Virus record (IMG/VR): IMGVR_UViG_3300009180_002083
Location: 1 to 32,802 of that record
Strand: one strand, 5' to 3'
DNA: 32,802 nt
DNA from: a virus
Shown in pieces: positions 12,949 through 20,827 of the stretch. The position numbers and the translations under genes are program-made. Within the stretch, counting starts at the first letter, position 1; every line of letters starts with the position of its first letter. The notes beneath the pieces are model-generated. The model made no database searches and was not told the origin of the DNA. It was given only the letters and a program-made list of their open reading frames with translations.

Positions 12949-14331
12949 TGGTAATTGTTTACAAGCGTTATAAAATTCCATAAGTTCTGGAAATGTGTTT
13001 TTAAAGTTTGTGCCTCTACGGCGATCATGCTCATCAACAAATTTAACAAAGTCTTTTCTAAATTGTTCTTTTTCTGGGTATCCGTTTTTTATCTTAGATT
13101 CAAATACAGTAAGTACACGCTGTAATTTTTCTACCTCGCTTATAAAAAATCCCATACGATCTTCTTCATTTTTATCGATGTTGTCTTTCATAAAATCAAT
13201 CTGTATTTGTATCTTAGTGATAAACTCCTCCGATAATAATCCCACAACTTGATGAGAAGGATAATTTAGATAGGGGATATCTATGTACACAGAATGATTG
13301 TTGTTTATCCGAGGACTACAATGTTTTCTTTTCAAGACTAAAATATCTTCTAAGAACTGTTGATAACTGATTACACTAAGTAAATTGTAAGTACTCATGA
13401 TATGAATTTGTGAGTCTGGAACAGAGCTAAGATAACGATCGCAATTTGATAACCATTGTTTATAATCCATGCCGTAACGTATGTACTCGGCTTGAGCTCC
13501 ATATGCCTCACAGCTGGTGTAAACCATTATGTTCTTAACAGCTTTCACTGTTTGTATTTTCTGAATTTTTTCAATAAACTCATCCATTAGCTTTTCTGGA
13601 ACACATAGATTGCTGTTTATGCCTAGCTCTAGTTCCGGATTTGGATGTTCTATAATATAGTCTAATACTCTAAAGGTATGTTTAGTCATTAACGGTTCAC
13701 CACCGGTAATTCTAAATGTATGAAGAGTAGGGTAAAGTTCAGGCCACCATTGCCAAAATGCTTCTACATATGGATTTAGATCACGCTCCAAAAAAGGCAT
13801 CTTGTTCTGTGTCTTAATCCATTCTATATTGTTAAATTTCTGACTAGTAGGATATGCTCCAAACTTTTCAATTTCTTCCATCCATTTGCTACTGACATCT
13901 GGGCTACAATAACTACATTTAAAATTACATACATTGCTGAAACTAATTTCTAAATAGCTTGGATTAACATGATTCAGTCCTTGTAGATCAGAAATCCTAT
14001 CCTTACTCCACGGTTCATAACTCTTTAACACTCTATCACTGAGCACATCACCGCGATCTTCTACTTGCCAGCAATATTCACATTCTGTAGGACGTTTGCC
14101 GTTGAGCATATCTAAACGCTGTTCAATTTTAAAAGACGTGTTATGTAACGCACTAGGACTGCGTTTGATTTCTTCTAAGGGTATTAGATGTGTTCTTGGA
14201 TGATGACAACTATGAGTATGACCCGACCCTAAGTGAATAGTAACCTGACTCCACTTGGCTACACAATAGCTAGGACTGATAGAGTCAAGAATTTTTTCTT
14301 TAAAATCTATTCTTTTTTGACGCCATTTCAT
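12946..14331 (-). CDS. Radical SAM protein with N-terminal twitch-like cysteine domain
   Basis: A 461-residue radical SAM enzyme. The cluster motif is C135-x3-C139-x2-C142 (NVCNFKCSYCSP), with ITGGEP (208-213) for SAM binding and a later GINSN strand. N-terminal to it, C23, C42, C84 and C87 (CHHPRTHL and ECEYCW segments) could hold an auxiliary iron-sulfur cluster, as in 'twitch' or SPASM-type enzymes, but placed before the SAM barrel. Such enzymes often modify peptides or proteins, or act in sugar and cofactor pathways. It is the promoter-distal gene of the minus arm, after four glycosyltransferase-type genes. No clear ribosome binding site precedes ATG 14331. Confidence 0.85.
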   Translation of the reverse strand: MKWRQKRIDFKEKILDSISPSYCVAKWSQVTIHLGSGHTHSCHHPRTHLIPLEEIKRSPSALHNTSFKIEQRLDMLNGKRPTECEYCWQVEDRGDVLSDRVLKSYEPWSKDRISDLQGLNHVNPSYLEISFSNVCNFKCSYCSPDVSSKWMEEIEKFGAYPTSQKFNNIEWIKTQNKMPFLERDLNPYVEAFWQWWPELYPTLHTFRITGGEPLMTKHTFRVLDYIIEHPNPELELGINSNLCVPEKLMDEFIEKIQKIQTVKAVKNIMVYTSCEAYGAQAEYIRYGMDYKQWLSNCDRYLSSVPDSQIHIMSTYNLLSVISYQQFLEDILVLKRKHCSPRINNNHSVYIDIPYLNYPSHQVVGLLSEEFITKIQIQIDFMKDNIDKNEEDRMGFFISEVEKLQRVLTVFESKIKNGYPEKEQFRKDFVKFVDEHDRRRGTNFKNTFPELMEFYNACKQLP

Positions 14332-14357
14332 ATGATTATTTAACTTCTGGTTGAGAT

Positions 14358-15416
14358 TTATTTTTTTGTTTGTTGTTCATAATATTCTTTTAACCAATCA
14401 AAATCATTAATCTTTTTTAGTGCTTCTAAATTGTCTTTATTTGCACTGCCATATTCTTTACCCGCTATTGCTCCGGCAATAGCTTCTTGTCCAAACGGTC
14501 GATCAGCACCTAACGTACACCATACATCGAGTCTATGCAACGTTTCTTCACTTTTTTGTCTATCAATAATTTTACTAGATAATTTACAACATTCTCTAAA
14601 GGCTGATTTCCAAGTGTTAAACGAATCAGTGTTAAATGCTGTGATGTTTGATATAGACTTAACTGCTCTAAATTTACTAGATATACTAGTTGTCATGTCT
14701 GGCTTAGATACATCCATACCTATAGCCATTGAAGTCGGTAATAATTTAACTCCTCCATACCCGTAGACTAGATCATTGACGGGATTTTTACTGCGCCAAA
14801 CGTATACAATATCTTGTTCGTAGGCAGATACCTTGTGATCAAAATTAAAATCTTCAACAATTTCAGCATCGCCGTCAACCACCCAAAACATACAGGTTTT
14901 TGCTAGTTTGGCGGCAGCTATGTGAGCTTGATGTATACCTTTAATTCCATGCACTCTTTTGGCTCTTGGAAATTTTAATTTTAAATTAACAAAATTAGCA
15001 TCAGCTGTTGGCTCATTATAACTGATAAACACTATATCATATGGTTCAGCGTTCTTTGGTTTGCTAGCAACTATATCTATTTTTTTATGATTTATATAAA
15101 ATCTTTTTTCAAGTTCTTTGTTACTTACGCCTGAATGTTTTGAGAATAATGCTACACCATCAAAATGATCTGCATTTTTAAAAACATGAATATATTTTTC
15201 ATCCCATTTTGTAACAATATAACCAAAATCAAAATCATCTAAAATAATCACATCATCCCAAACTACCCAAAATAATTTAGTGAATGCTCTGTTGACAATA
15301 TCTGAGAAATTTTTTATATTTTCAATTTTTTGAGATAATGGAAATCTTTTGTTAAAAGATAGCCAATCATCGTCATCAATGGAGTTTTTGCTTACATAAA
15401 AAATATCGTAGATCAT
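14358..15416 (-). CDS. Glycosyltransferase-like protein with an internal duplication (GT-A type)
   Basis: A 352-residue protein. Residues 126-350 are paralogous to the next upstream gene: both carry DIVF-S-Y-EP, RVHGIKG (154-160), a DxD motif (D181-G-D183) and HRL-W-T-GA near the C-terminus. The DxD after a hydrophobic strand suggests a GT-A nucleotide-sugar fold. Residues 4-85 repeat the first part of this fold in degraded form (DIFYVSKN, then WVVWDDVIILDDFDF), implying an internal duplication. The N-terminal copy probably cannot bind metal in the usual way. It overlaps the upstream gene as ATGA (start at 15416). Donor and acceptor are unknown. Confidence 0.72.
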   Translation of the reverse strand: MIYDIFYVSKNSIDDDDWLSFNKRFPLSQKIENIKNFSDIVNRAFTKLFWVVWDDVIILDDFDFGYIVTKWDEKYIHVFKNADHFDGVALFSKHSGVSNKELEKRFYINHKKIDIVASKPKNAEPYDIVFISYNEPTADANFVNLKLKFPRAKRVHGIKGIHQAHIAAAKLAKTCMFWVVDGDAEIVEDFNFDHKVSAYEQDIVYVWRSKNPVNDLVYGYGGVKLLPTSMAIGMDVSKPDMTTSISSKFRAVKSISNITAFNTDSFNTWKSAFRECCKLSSKIIDRQKSEETLHRLDVWCTLGADRPFGQEAIAGAIAGKEYGSANKDNLEALKKINDFDWLKEYYEQQTKK

Positions 15417-16291
15417 TTTAGATAGGTGTTTGTTAAATTTATTGTTTCGTTATACAAGTCTAAGGTATACTTGCTTTGTTTGGGATCTAGATAAGGATAA
15501 TCAAACCCTAACCCGTTCTTGATGCGGTATCCTAAATCCTGTATATCGTGTTCAAGATTACTGTGATTTATATTTTGCTCATAGACATTTCTTAGTATTT
15601 CAAAGTCACGTACATCAACATAATTCCAATCTGTACAGTTAGTCATCCATTGTCCTAGTCTCGCTCCGTGGATAGCATATAACCCGTTTTCTTCGTGGGC
15701 TCCGACTGTGCTCCATATCTTTAGTCTATGTAAGTTGTGCCACCATACTCGTTCTTTTATCTCGTCGGCCGGAATACGTACTCCGTCTAACAAGGTCATT
15801 TTCACCCCTTCGCGGAATCCTGCTCTCCATGCCTGAAAAGGTGAGCCTGTGATAACCGTTTCACTATAGCATTCTTTGAATTGTTGATATCCATGCTCCC
15901 AACAAAAATCTACCTGACCACGATCACTGTCTGAGTTTTCGTGTGTTTTCATATTTAGGATGAAATCTTTACGCCAAATTTTAAGTCCGCCATTGCCATA
16001 TCGTAATCCATTGATTTTATTACGTGCTAACCAGCTGACTACTTGTAAATTTTTTTGATCAGGATCAAACTCTGTGTTAAAAAATTTTGTGTCAACGATG
16101 TTGTCTGCATCTACAGTAATAACCCAATCTGTTTCTGATTGTCTTGCAGCTTCTTTATGTGCTTCGTCGCTGCCTTTTATTCCGTGTACTCTTTTAGCCC
16201 AAGGAACTTTGTTGCATAGATCTGCATAATGCAGATCTGCATTAGGCTCATCATAGCTTAAAAATACAATATCTAATTCTATGATTTTCAT
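15413..16291 (-). CDS. Glycosyltransferase-like protein (GT-A type)
   Basis: A 292-residue protein, paralogue of the downstream gene. It begins with a strand (IELDIVFLSYDEPNADLHYA), has RVHGIKG (34-40), a strand ending in D61-A-D63, a glycine-rich YGNGGLKIW segment, and HRLKIWSTVGAHEENGLYAIHGA near residue 195. These features fit a GT-A fold in which the DxD binds metal and nucleotide sugar. The enzyme class is inferred; the family is seen in marine phages mostly without a named function. ATGA overlaps join it to both neighbours. Confidence 0.72.
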   Translation of the reverse strand: MKIIELDIVFLSYDEPNADLHYADLCNKVPWAKRVHGIKGSDEAHKEAARQSETDWVITVDADNIVDTKFFNTEFDPDQKNLQVVSWLARNKINGLRYGNGGLKIWRKDFILNMKTHENSDSDRGQVDFCWEHGYQQFKECYSETVITGSPFQAWRAGFREGVKMTLLDGVRIPADEIKERVWWHNLHRLKIWSTVGAHEENGLYAIHGARLGQWMTNCTDWNYVDVRDFEILRNVYEQNINHSNLEHDIQDLGYRIKNGLGFDYPYLDPKQSKYTLDLYNETINLTNTYLK

Positions 16292-16878
16292 ATTTTTTCA
16301 AAAACATAATTTTTTAATATTCTTCTTGTAAAAATACTAAATCGATTGTGGGAGCCTGTGTAGATAAACTCTTTGGAACTTTCTTCTAAATCTTTTAGTT
16401 GAAACGCTATTATCTGGAAAAGATTATGTGGATCATTATAGGCTGTGATGAAAAACTGCATTTCAGTGTTGCCTGCCCATTGAATCTTTCTAGTCTTAAT
16501 CGAACTATGCAAAACAAAAATTATTTTATTTTCTAATTCATTGTATTGAATTATAACATCATTTTTTTGATTGCCTACATATTTTTTATCAATTACTCGG
16601 TGCAGCACATCGTCAATTTTGACAAGACTGTGTTTGGTAACAATTTCAACTGTTTCAGAATCTATATCTACAAAACAAAAACTCATTTGAATTATTCCGT
16701 TATGTATATCTTCTGCTAGCTCTCTATCAATTTTTATTTTATATTGTTTATCATGAGCAGCAGGATCGGGATAAATTCCAGTGACTTCACCAGTAGTAGG
16801 TTCAAAAATTGCCCAGTATTCTACCTGTGGTGCAATATACTGCTGTAACCAACTGTCAAAATCAATTATTTCTTCCAT
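16288..16878 (-). CDS. Hypothetical phage protein in glycosyltransferase cluster
   Basis: A 196-residue protein, strand-rich throughout, beginning MEEIIDFDSWLQQYIAPQVE and containing YWAIFEPTTGEVTGIYPDP. No catalytic motif, signal peptide or membrane segment is visible. Its start (cat at 16876-16878) has AGAGGAAA upstream on the minus strand. It overlaps the upstream glycosyltransferase-type gene by 13 bases and the downstream one by four, so it is made together with them; it may be an accessory subunit, but this is only positional. Confidence 0.65.
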   Translation of the reverse strand: MEEIIDFDSWLQQYIAPQVEYWAIFEPTTGEVTGIYPDPAAHDKQYKIKIDRELAEDIHNGIIQMSFCFVDIDSETVEIVTKHSLVKIDDVLHRVIDKKYVGNQKNDVIIQYNELENKIIFVLHSSIKTRKIQWAGNTEMQFFITAYNDPHNLFQIIAFQLKDLEESSKEFIYTGSHNRFSIFTRRILKNYVFEKI

Positions 16879-17705
16879 AATATTTCCTCTAGAATGCTGA
16901 TGATTTCGTCGGTTACGTAATTTTTTTCGTTGTAATGAACAATATCTTGTTGCTGATAATTTCCAATTTTTAATTTACCTTGCAGATCAAAATAAAATCC
17001 AACATGATCAGAAACTTTGTCGGCAGGCCAAGGCCAATTTTGTATCATTGGTTTTAAATGTACCACTCTAGGAAATTCTAAATCATAACTGATATCATCT
17101 TGAATGTCTAAAATTTTTGCAGCTAAACTAAATGCTTCGTCGGTACCTACCACTTTTGGAAGATAATTTCCTAAGAATAGATTTTTAAATTCATTAGGAT
17201 TTTTTAAAATATGTCTACCTAATGAAAAGAATTCTTCGGATAATTTAGAATCTTTTTTAAAGAATGTGTAAAAAGAATATAAATTGGGGAGATCGTTATG
17301 TTCAAATGTTTTTCTATAATATGAATCTTTTACAGTCTCTCCGCGATAAGTATATGCCTTGTTGGGAATATATAATTCAGAGTTCTCAATAAAGTACTTA
17401 ACCCAATGACTGTAGTCTCTAAAAAACAACATGTCTGCATCTAAGCATATGGTGTGATCCCAAGGGCTTAGTTTATCCATCCAACTTCGACCATCCCAAA
17501 AAGTTTCTTGATTCCATTCAATAACGTTATTAAACACCCAAGGACTTTTTAGTTTTTCAACATCTTTAATATTATCGGTTACCAATGCTACTTTGTCAAA
17601 TCCTTTTCGCTGAGTATTTTTAATGCTTAGTGCTAAAGCATAGGCCAATTTCAAATAGTCAACTGAATCGTTTTTAGAAACTACAATTAGGTATCCAAAA
17701 GTCAT
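16866..17705 (-). CDS. Glycosyltransferase-like protein (GT8-like GT-A)
   Basis: A 279-residue protein with the marks of a GT8-like GT-A enzyme: an N-terminal strand (YLIVVSKN), a helix YALALSIKNT, VALVTDN, then WDHTICLDADMLFF with D89-x-D91 as the metal and nucleotide-sugar motif, and GTDEAFSLA (187-195 region) further on, a typical acceptor-side element. A conserved late histidine occurs in VVHLKP. GT8 members transfer glucose, galactose or related sugars with retention, but no donor can be assigned. The related upstream gene (17702-18559) has a similar layout and overlaps as ATGA. Confidence 0.75.
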   Translation of the reverse strand: MTFGYLIVVSKNDSVDYLKLAYALALSIKNTQRKGFDKVALVTDNIKDVEKLKSPWVFNNVIEWNQETFWDGRSWMDKLSPWDHTICLDADMLFFRDYSHWVKYFIENSELYIPNKAYTYRGETVKDSYYRKTFEHNDLPNLYSFYTFFKKDSKLSEEFFSLGRHILKNPNEFKNLFLGNYLPKVVGTDEAFSLAAKILDIQDDISYDLEFPRVVHLKPMIQNWPWPADKVSDHVGFYFDLQGKLKIGNYQQQDIVHYNEKNYVTDEIISILEEILWKK

Positions 17706-18559
17706 AGTATCTCCAAAAATTCTTTTGCAGTTCTAATTATACTTTGTTTGTTCATTACATGGACGTCTAGATCTTTAATGGATGCAATGACCACTTGATC
17801 TTCACTCATATTGTCATTTAGGTAAACACGCAATTGATTTTTACCAACAGAATGAATTAGATCTTTATCTAACAGTGTTAATATCGGAGGGAGATTTTCA
17901 GCTCCGGTATCGAATCCATTAAGCATATGTTTTGCTATGCTAAAAGCAATGTCATTTCTGTATTGTTTAGGATTAAATCTAAATAAATCTGCAAAATAAT
18001 TATAATTTGTACGAATAACATCTACTAGATCAAAAAATATTTTAGATTCATTGTTTTTAGTAAACATCACTGTGGTTGCCCAGTATAACGGAATTCCGGT
18101 TTCAGAAACCCAAGAATCCAAAATACCTTTTCTATCTCCCCTAACATCTTGCATAGCCGGAGATAGCATTACATTTGAATTAACATCCCAATACTCATTA
18201 AGCCTGTTAGACATTATTAAAAAATCACTGTCTATTAACAATGTTCTATCATATGGAGTAAGATCCCAAACTGAGGCTCTATTTGAATTTATAAAAGGAA
18301 CTGTTTTAGAAGTGTATCCATCGTTGAGTACTCGAATATTTTGAGTAACAGGTTTTTCAATTTCTATAATTTTATCAAAAATTTCTTGAGAAAGATCATA
18401 GATATTGGAAGTTTGCATCCATTCTACTGTAGACTTGTCAACTACTAAAGATACTGGAACTTGCAGATTTGTTTTTGCAAACTTTGCAGATACCAAAGAC
18501 ATTAAAGCATAATCAATATCTCTACTGTTGTGTGCAAATATTAATATTCCGTTTTTCAT
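17702..18559 (-). CDS. Glycosyltransferase-like protein (GT-A type)
   Basis: A 285-residue protein of the same general kind as its downstream neighbour: MKNGILIFAHNSRDIDYALMS opening, VPVSLVVDKST, then YDRTLLIDSDFLI with D110-S-D112 in place of DxD, and PKQYRNDIAFSIA resembling the GTDEAF element. The order of elements fits a GT-A fold. The variant DSD still supplies two carboxylates. Sequence-level function is unknown. ATGA overlaps at both ends place it firmly in the late minus-strand operon. Confidence 0.7.
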   Translation of the reverse strand: MKNGILIFAHNSRDIDYALMSLVSAKFAKTNLQVPVSLVVDKSTVEWMQTSNIYDLSQEIFDKIIEIEKPVTQNIRVLNDGYTSKTVPFINSNRASVWDLTPYDRTLLIDSDFLIMSNRLNEYWDVNSNVMLSPAMQDVRGDRKGILDSWVSETGIPLYWATTVMFTKNNESKIFFDLVDVIRTNYNYFADLFRFNPKQYRNDIAFSIAKHMLNGFDTGAENLPPILTLLDKDLIHSVGKNQLRVYLNDNMSEDQVVIASIKDLDVHVMNKQSIIRTAKEFLEIL

Positions 18560-18906
18560 AAATCTACTAATTTTTCAACTGTTCTACTTTTTTTAATTTT
18601 TTCATATTCGCTCATATATTCAAAGCTAGCTGAAAAATATCTATCAAAAATTTCATCTCGAAATTTTACTAAGTCGTCAATGAGTACAGGATTTTCGTTG
18701 GCATCAATTAATGGGATACCAGATACTCTACCCTGATCAATACATAATTGAACAAAAGAAATTAGAGAGTGGTCGATGTGAAAAATGCCGCCGGCGGCAC
18801 CATAGGTTAATTTAGCTTGTAGTTTTTCTTTTAGAAGCCTTCTTTGTATTGCAAGTGTTTGGCGATACTTGGAAAAATCCAATGCAGTTTGTAAACGGTC
18901 GTCCAT
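18556..18906 (-). CDS. Small conserved phage protein
   Basis: A 116-residue protein (MDDRLQTALDFSKYRQTLAI, then LTYGAAGGIFHIDHSLISFV and VLIDDLVKFRDEIFDRYF), a pattern common in marine T4-like phages at the junction of structural and other late genes. It looks alpha/beta. The start is the ATG at 18904-18906, because GAGG (18913-18916) sits six bases upstream; the ATG at 18910-18912 touches the GAGG itself. An exact TATAAATA box lies about 27 bases upstream. It may be a chaperone-like or assembly factor, but nothing in the sequence proves it. Confidence 0.75.
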   Translation of the reverse strand: MDDRLQTALDFSKYRQTLAIQRRLLKEKLQAKLTYGAAGGIFHIDHSLISFVQLCIDQGRVSGIPLIDANENPVLIDDLVKFRDEIFDRYFSASFEYMSEYEKIKKSRTVEKLVDL

Positions 18907-18932
18907 AATCATCCTCAGTTATAGTAGCATAT

Positions 18933-18940
18933 TATTTATA
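18933..18940 (-). promoter_or_regulatory. Candidate late promoter box (TATAAATA, exact) within a hairpin
   Basis: On the minus strand this reads TATAAATA, the full T4-type late box, and would start transcription near 18927, giving a leader of about 21 bases that contains GAGG before ATG 18906. AGCATAT (18926-18932) and ATATGCT (18938-18944) form a 7-bp inverted repeat that overlaps the box. It would drive the small conserved gene, the glycosyltransferase-type genes and the radical SAM gene. Confidence 0.6.
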
Positions 18941-18962
18941 TGCTGCTGTGATTGATGAAAAA

Positions 18963-19868
18963 TTATGTTCCGCCGATTGCGGTGATTGAATATGTAGGTC
19001 TAGTAATAGTAAAGGTTCCAGATGGAACTAAAGATCCTGTGGCTCTTTTTTCAGTAACTGTTACTGTTAATGTTCCGTCAACAACGTCGTCGGGGCCCGG
19101 AGCACCTGGATCAGTATAATTGTCAACAAATCTAACTCGAATAAACACAGTGGTAGCTGTACCAGCAGAATTATCTGCAACATCACACTTGGCATCTAAA
19201 TTATAACTATTTGATGCATATGGAGCAGATGAAGATAATGTATAGAAATTTTGATAAGAGTTGGTTAATTTGTAAAAATTTTGACCGTTCATTGGACTAA
19301 ATCCAGCAGATGGCGTTTGACTGCCAAATGACTGCATTCCAGCAGCTGTGGTTAAATTAGACCAATCACTATTTTGAGCAGTAGCAGCTCCGTTGATTCG
19401 TGAAGATTGTATTCTAATCTGTCCGCCGCTGTTGAAAAACCAACGGCATAAATTGGCATTGGCAAAAGTTGCTGTGACTTCGCACACAACTAAACTATTC
19501 CATTGAGTAGATCTAGTAGAGCTTACTGCACTTTCAGTTAAAAATCTACCTGAACCTATATTGAATCTGTTTGATACGGCGGTAGTGATTAGGCCACTGT
19601 ACTGTGTATTATTGGTAAAAGAAAGAGTCTGACCTTCATTGATATCGGTAATTGTTGGTGCTACCCCATCTTGATGTGTTCGAGAATTAACAATATCAAA
19701 TCTCAAAAGATCCCAGTCGTTTTGACTGATTTTTTCATGGTTAACTTTAGCGGAACTTTGCAAAGTTTGACCATATCCATAGGTGGCCGAACCGTTGCCA
19801 ATAATATCAATTATGTTAGCACGTAGATTGTTGTAGTCTGTGGTCTTTATAAGATCATTAACAGCCAT
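18963..19868 (-). CDS. Virion structural protein, paralogue of the upstream gene
   Basis: A 301-residue protein that parallels the gene at 19910-20818 along its length: TTDYNNLRANIIDIIG, YGYGQTLQSSAKV, NRFNIGSGRF, CRWFFNSGGQIRI, NSYQNFYTLSSSAPY and a C-terminal TITRPTYSITAIGGT. The WFFNSGG motif is one I associate with virion proteins of marine T4-like phages. It is Ser/Thr/Asn-rich and beta-rich, as expected for a fibre or capsid-decorating protein. AAGGA (19874-19878) precedes the start. Its exact place in the particle is unknown. Confidence 0.75.
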   Translation of the reverse strand: MAVNDLIKTTDYNNLRANIIDIIGNGSATYGYGQTLQSSAKVNHEKISQNDWDLLRFDIVNSRTHQDGVAPTITDINEGQTLSFTNNTQYSGLITTAVSNRFNIGSGRFLTESAVSSTRSTQWNSLVVCEVTATFANANLCRWFFNSGGQIRIQSSRINGAATAQNSDWSNLTTAAGMQSFGSQTPSAGFSPMNGQNFYKLTNSYQNFYTLSSSAPYASNSYNLDAKCDVADNSAGTATTVFIRVRFVDNYTDPGAPGPDDVVDGTLTVTVTEKRATGSLVPSGTFTITRPTYSITAIGGT

Positions 19869-19895
19869 TGTAGTCCTTAATCCTTTTCATAAGAC

Positions 19896-19903
19896 TATTT
19901 ATA
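19896..19903 (-). promoter_or_regulatory. Candidate late promoter box (TATAAATA, exact)
   Basis: On the minus strand the 41-base gap between the two paralogous virion genes carries an exact TATAAATA. Transcription would start near 19890 and give a leader of about 22 bases holding AAGGA before ATG 19868. The spacing matches the other minus-strand boxes at 18933 and 22601. Confidence 0.62.
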
Positions 19904-19909
19904 CAGGTG

Positions 19910-20818
19910 TTAAGAGCCAGATATGCCAGAGATGGAGTAACCGGGTCTTGTTATAACAAACGGCCCGGTGCCTAATGGTTGTAGTGTGCCAGATGCTCTT
20001 AATTCGTCTACAGTAAGAGTCAGTGTACCATTAACGTTATCTGGAAAACTTGGGCTGCCGCCACCACCATATGTATAGGTATCAGTATAGGTGACTCTAA
20101 AGGTCAAAGTGGTAGCACCACCTATTGTATTATCAGCCACATTAGAAACTACTTCAATTCTATATTGATTTACTGTGTACGGGGCACTTGAGCTCAAGTT
20201 GAAAAATGTTTGATAGCTATTTGTTAAATTATAAAAATTTAATCCTGCGGTATTTCCGCCAAATGCCACTGTGCCTGCAGTATCTAGTACATTTGACCAT
20301 GAAGAATTTTGCGGACTTGCTGTACCACCTGTTCTAGAACTTGCGCATCTTATCTTGCTGCCGCTGTTAAAAAAATAGCGAGCTTGATCGGCCGTGCTAA
20401 ATGTCACTGTTACTGTGGCTGTAAGACTAGAATTCCATGCTGTGGTTCGAGTGGCCGACGTGGCCGACTCAATGACAAATTGTCCAGTACCTATATTAAA
20501 TTTATTTGCAATTGCAGTATTTGCCTGAGTGTTATATTGATTGTTAGGATGTCCTGCGCCGTATCGTACAGGTTGACCCGAAGTGGCAGTAACAATTGTT
20601 GGTGATAATCCATCTTGATGGAGTCTGGCATTAAATATGTCAAATCTCAAATTGTCCCATTGCGCTTTTGTCACTGTATTGCCAAAGGCCACAGAAGAAC
20701 TCAGCAGTGTTTGGCCGTAGCCTGATTGGCCGTAGCCTGTTCCCATAATACCAATAATTTTTGTTCTTATTGTATTATAGTCTACTGCTTCAATTATTAA
20801 TCCTGTACCTGCAGCCAT
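19910..20818 (-). CDS. Virion structural protein, paralogue of the downstream gene
   Basis: A 302-residue protein sharing order and motifs with the gene at 18963: VDYNTIRTKIIGIMG, YGYGQTLLSSSVA (preceded by a YGQSGYGQ repeat), NKFNIGTGQF, RYFFNSGSKIR, NSYQTFFNLSSSAPY, PFVITRPGYSISGISGS. The two are likely products of a tandem duplication. The protein is beta-rich and lacks any signal peptide, as expected of a virion part. AAGGA lies just before its ATG (20818). It is separated from the upstream fibre gene by nine bases and so lacks its own promoter gap. Confidence 0.75.
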   Translation of the reverse strand: MAAGTGLIIEAVDYNTIRTKIIGIMGTGYGQSGYGQTLLSSSVAFGNTVTKAQWDNLRFDIFNARLHQDGLSPTIVTATSGQPVRYGAGHPNNQYNTQANTAIANKFNIGTGQFVIESATSATRTTAWNSSLTATVTVTFSTADQARYFFNSGSKIRCASSRTGGTASPQNSSWSNVLDTAGTVAFGGNTAGLNFYNLTNSYQTFFNLSSSAPYTVNQYRIEVVSNVADNTIGGATTLTFRVTYTDTYTYGGGGSPSFPDNVNGTLTLTVDELRASGTLQPLGTGPFVITRPGYSISGISGS

Positions 20819-20827
20819 TTTAAATCC

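Noticed and set aside
18786-18799. GC-rich 14-bp palindrome TGCCGCCGGCGGCA, seen again at 23109-23122
   Set aside because: Both copies lie inside genes and encode Ala-Ala-Gly-Gly in frame, so the protein sequence explains them; there is no sign of a binding site.
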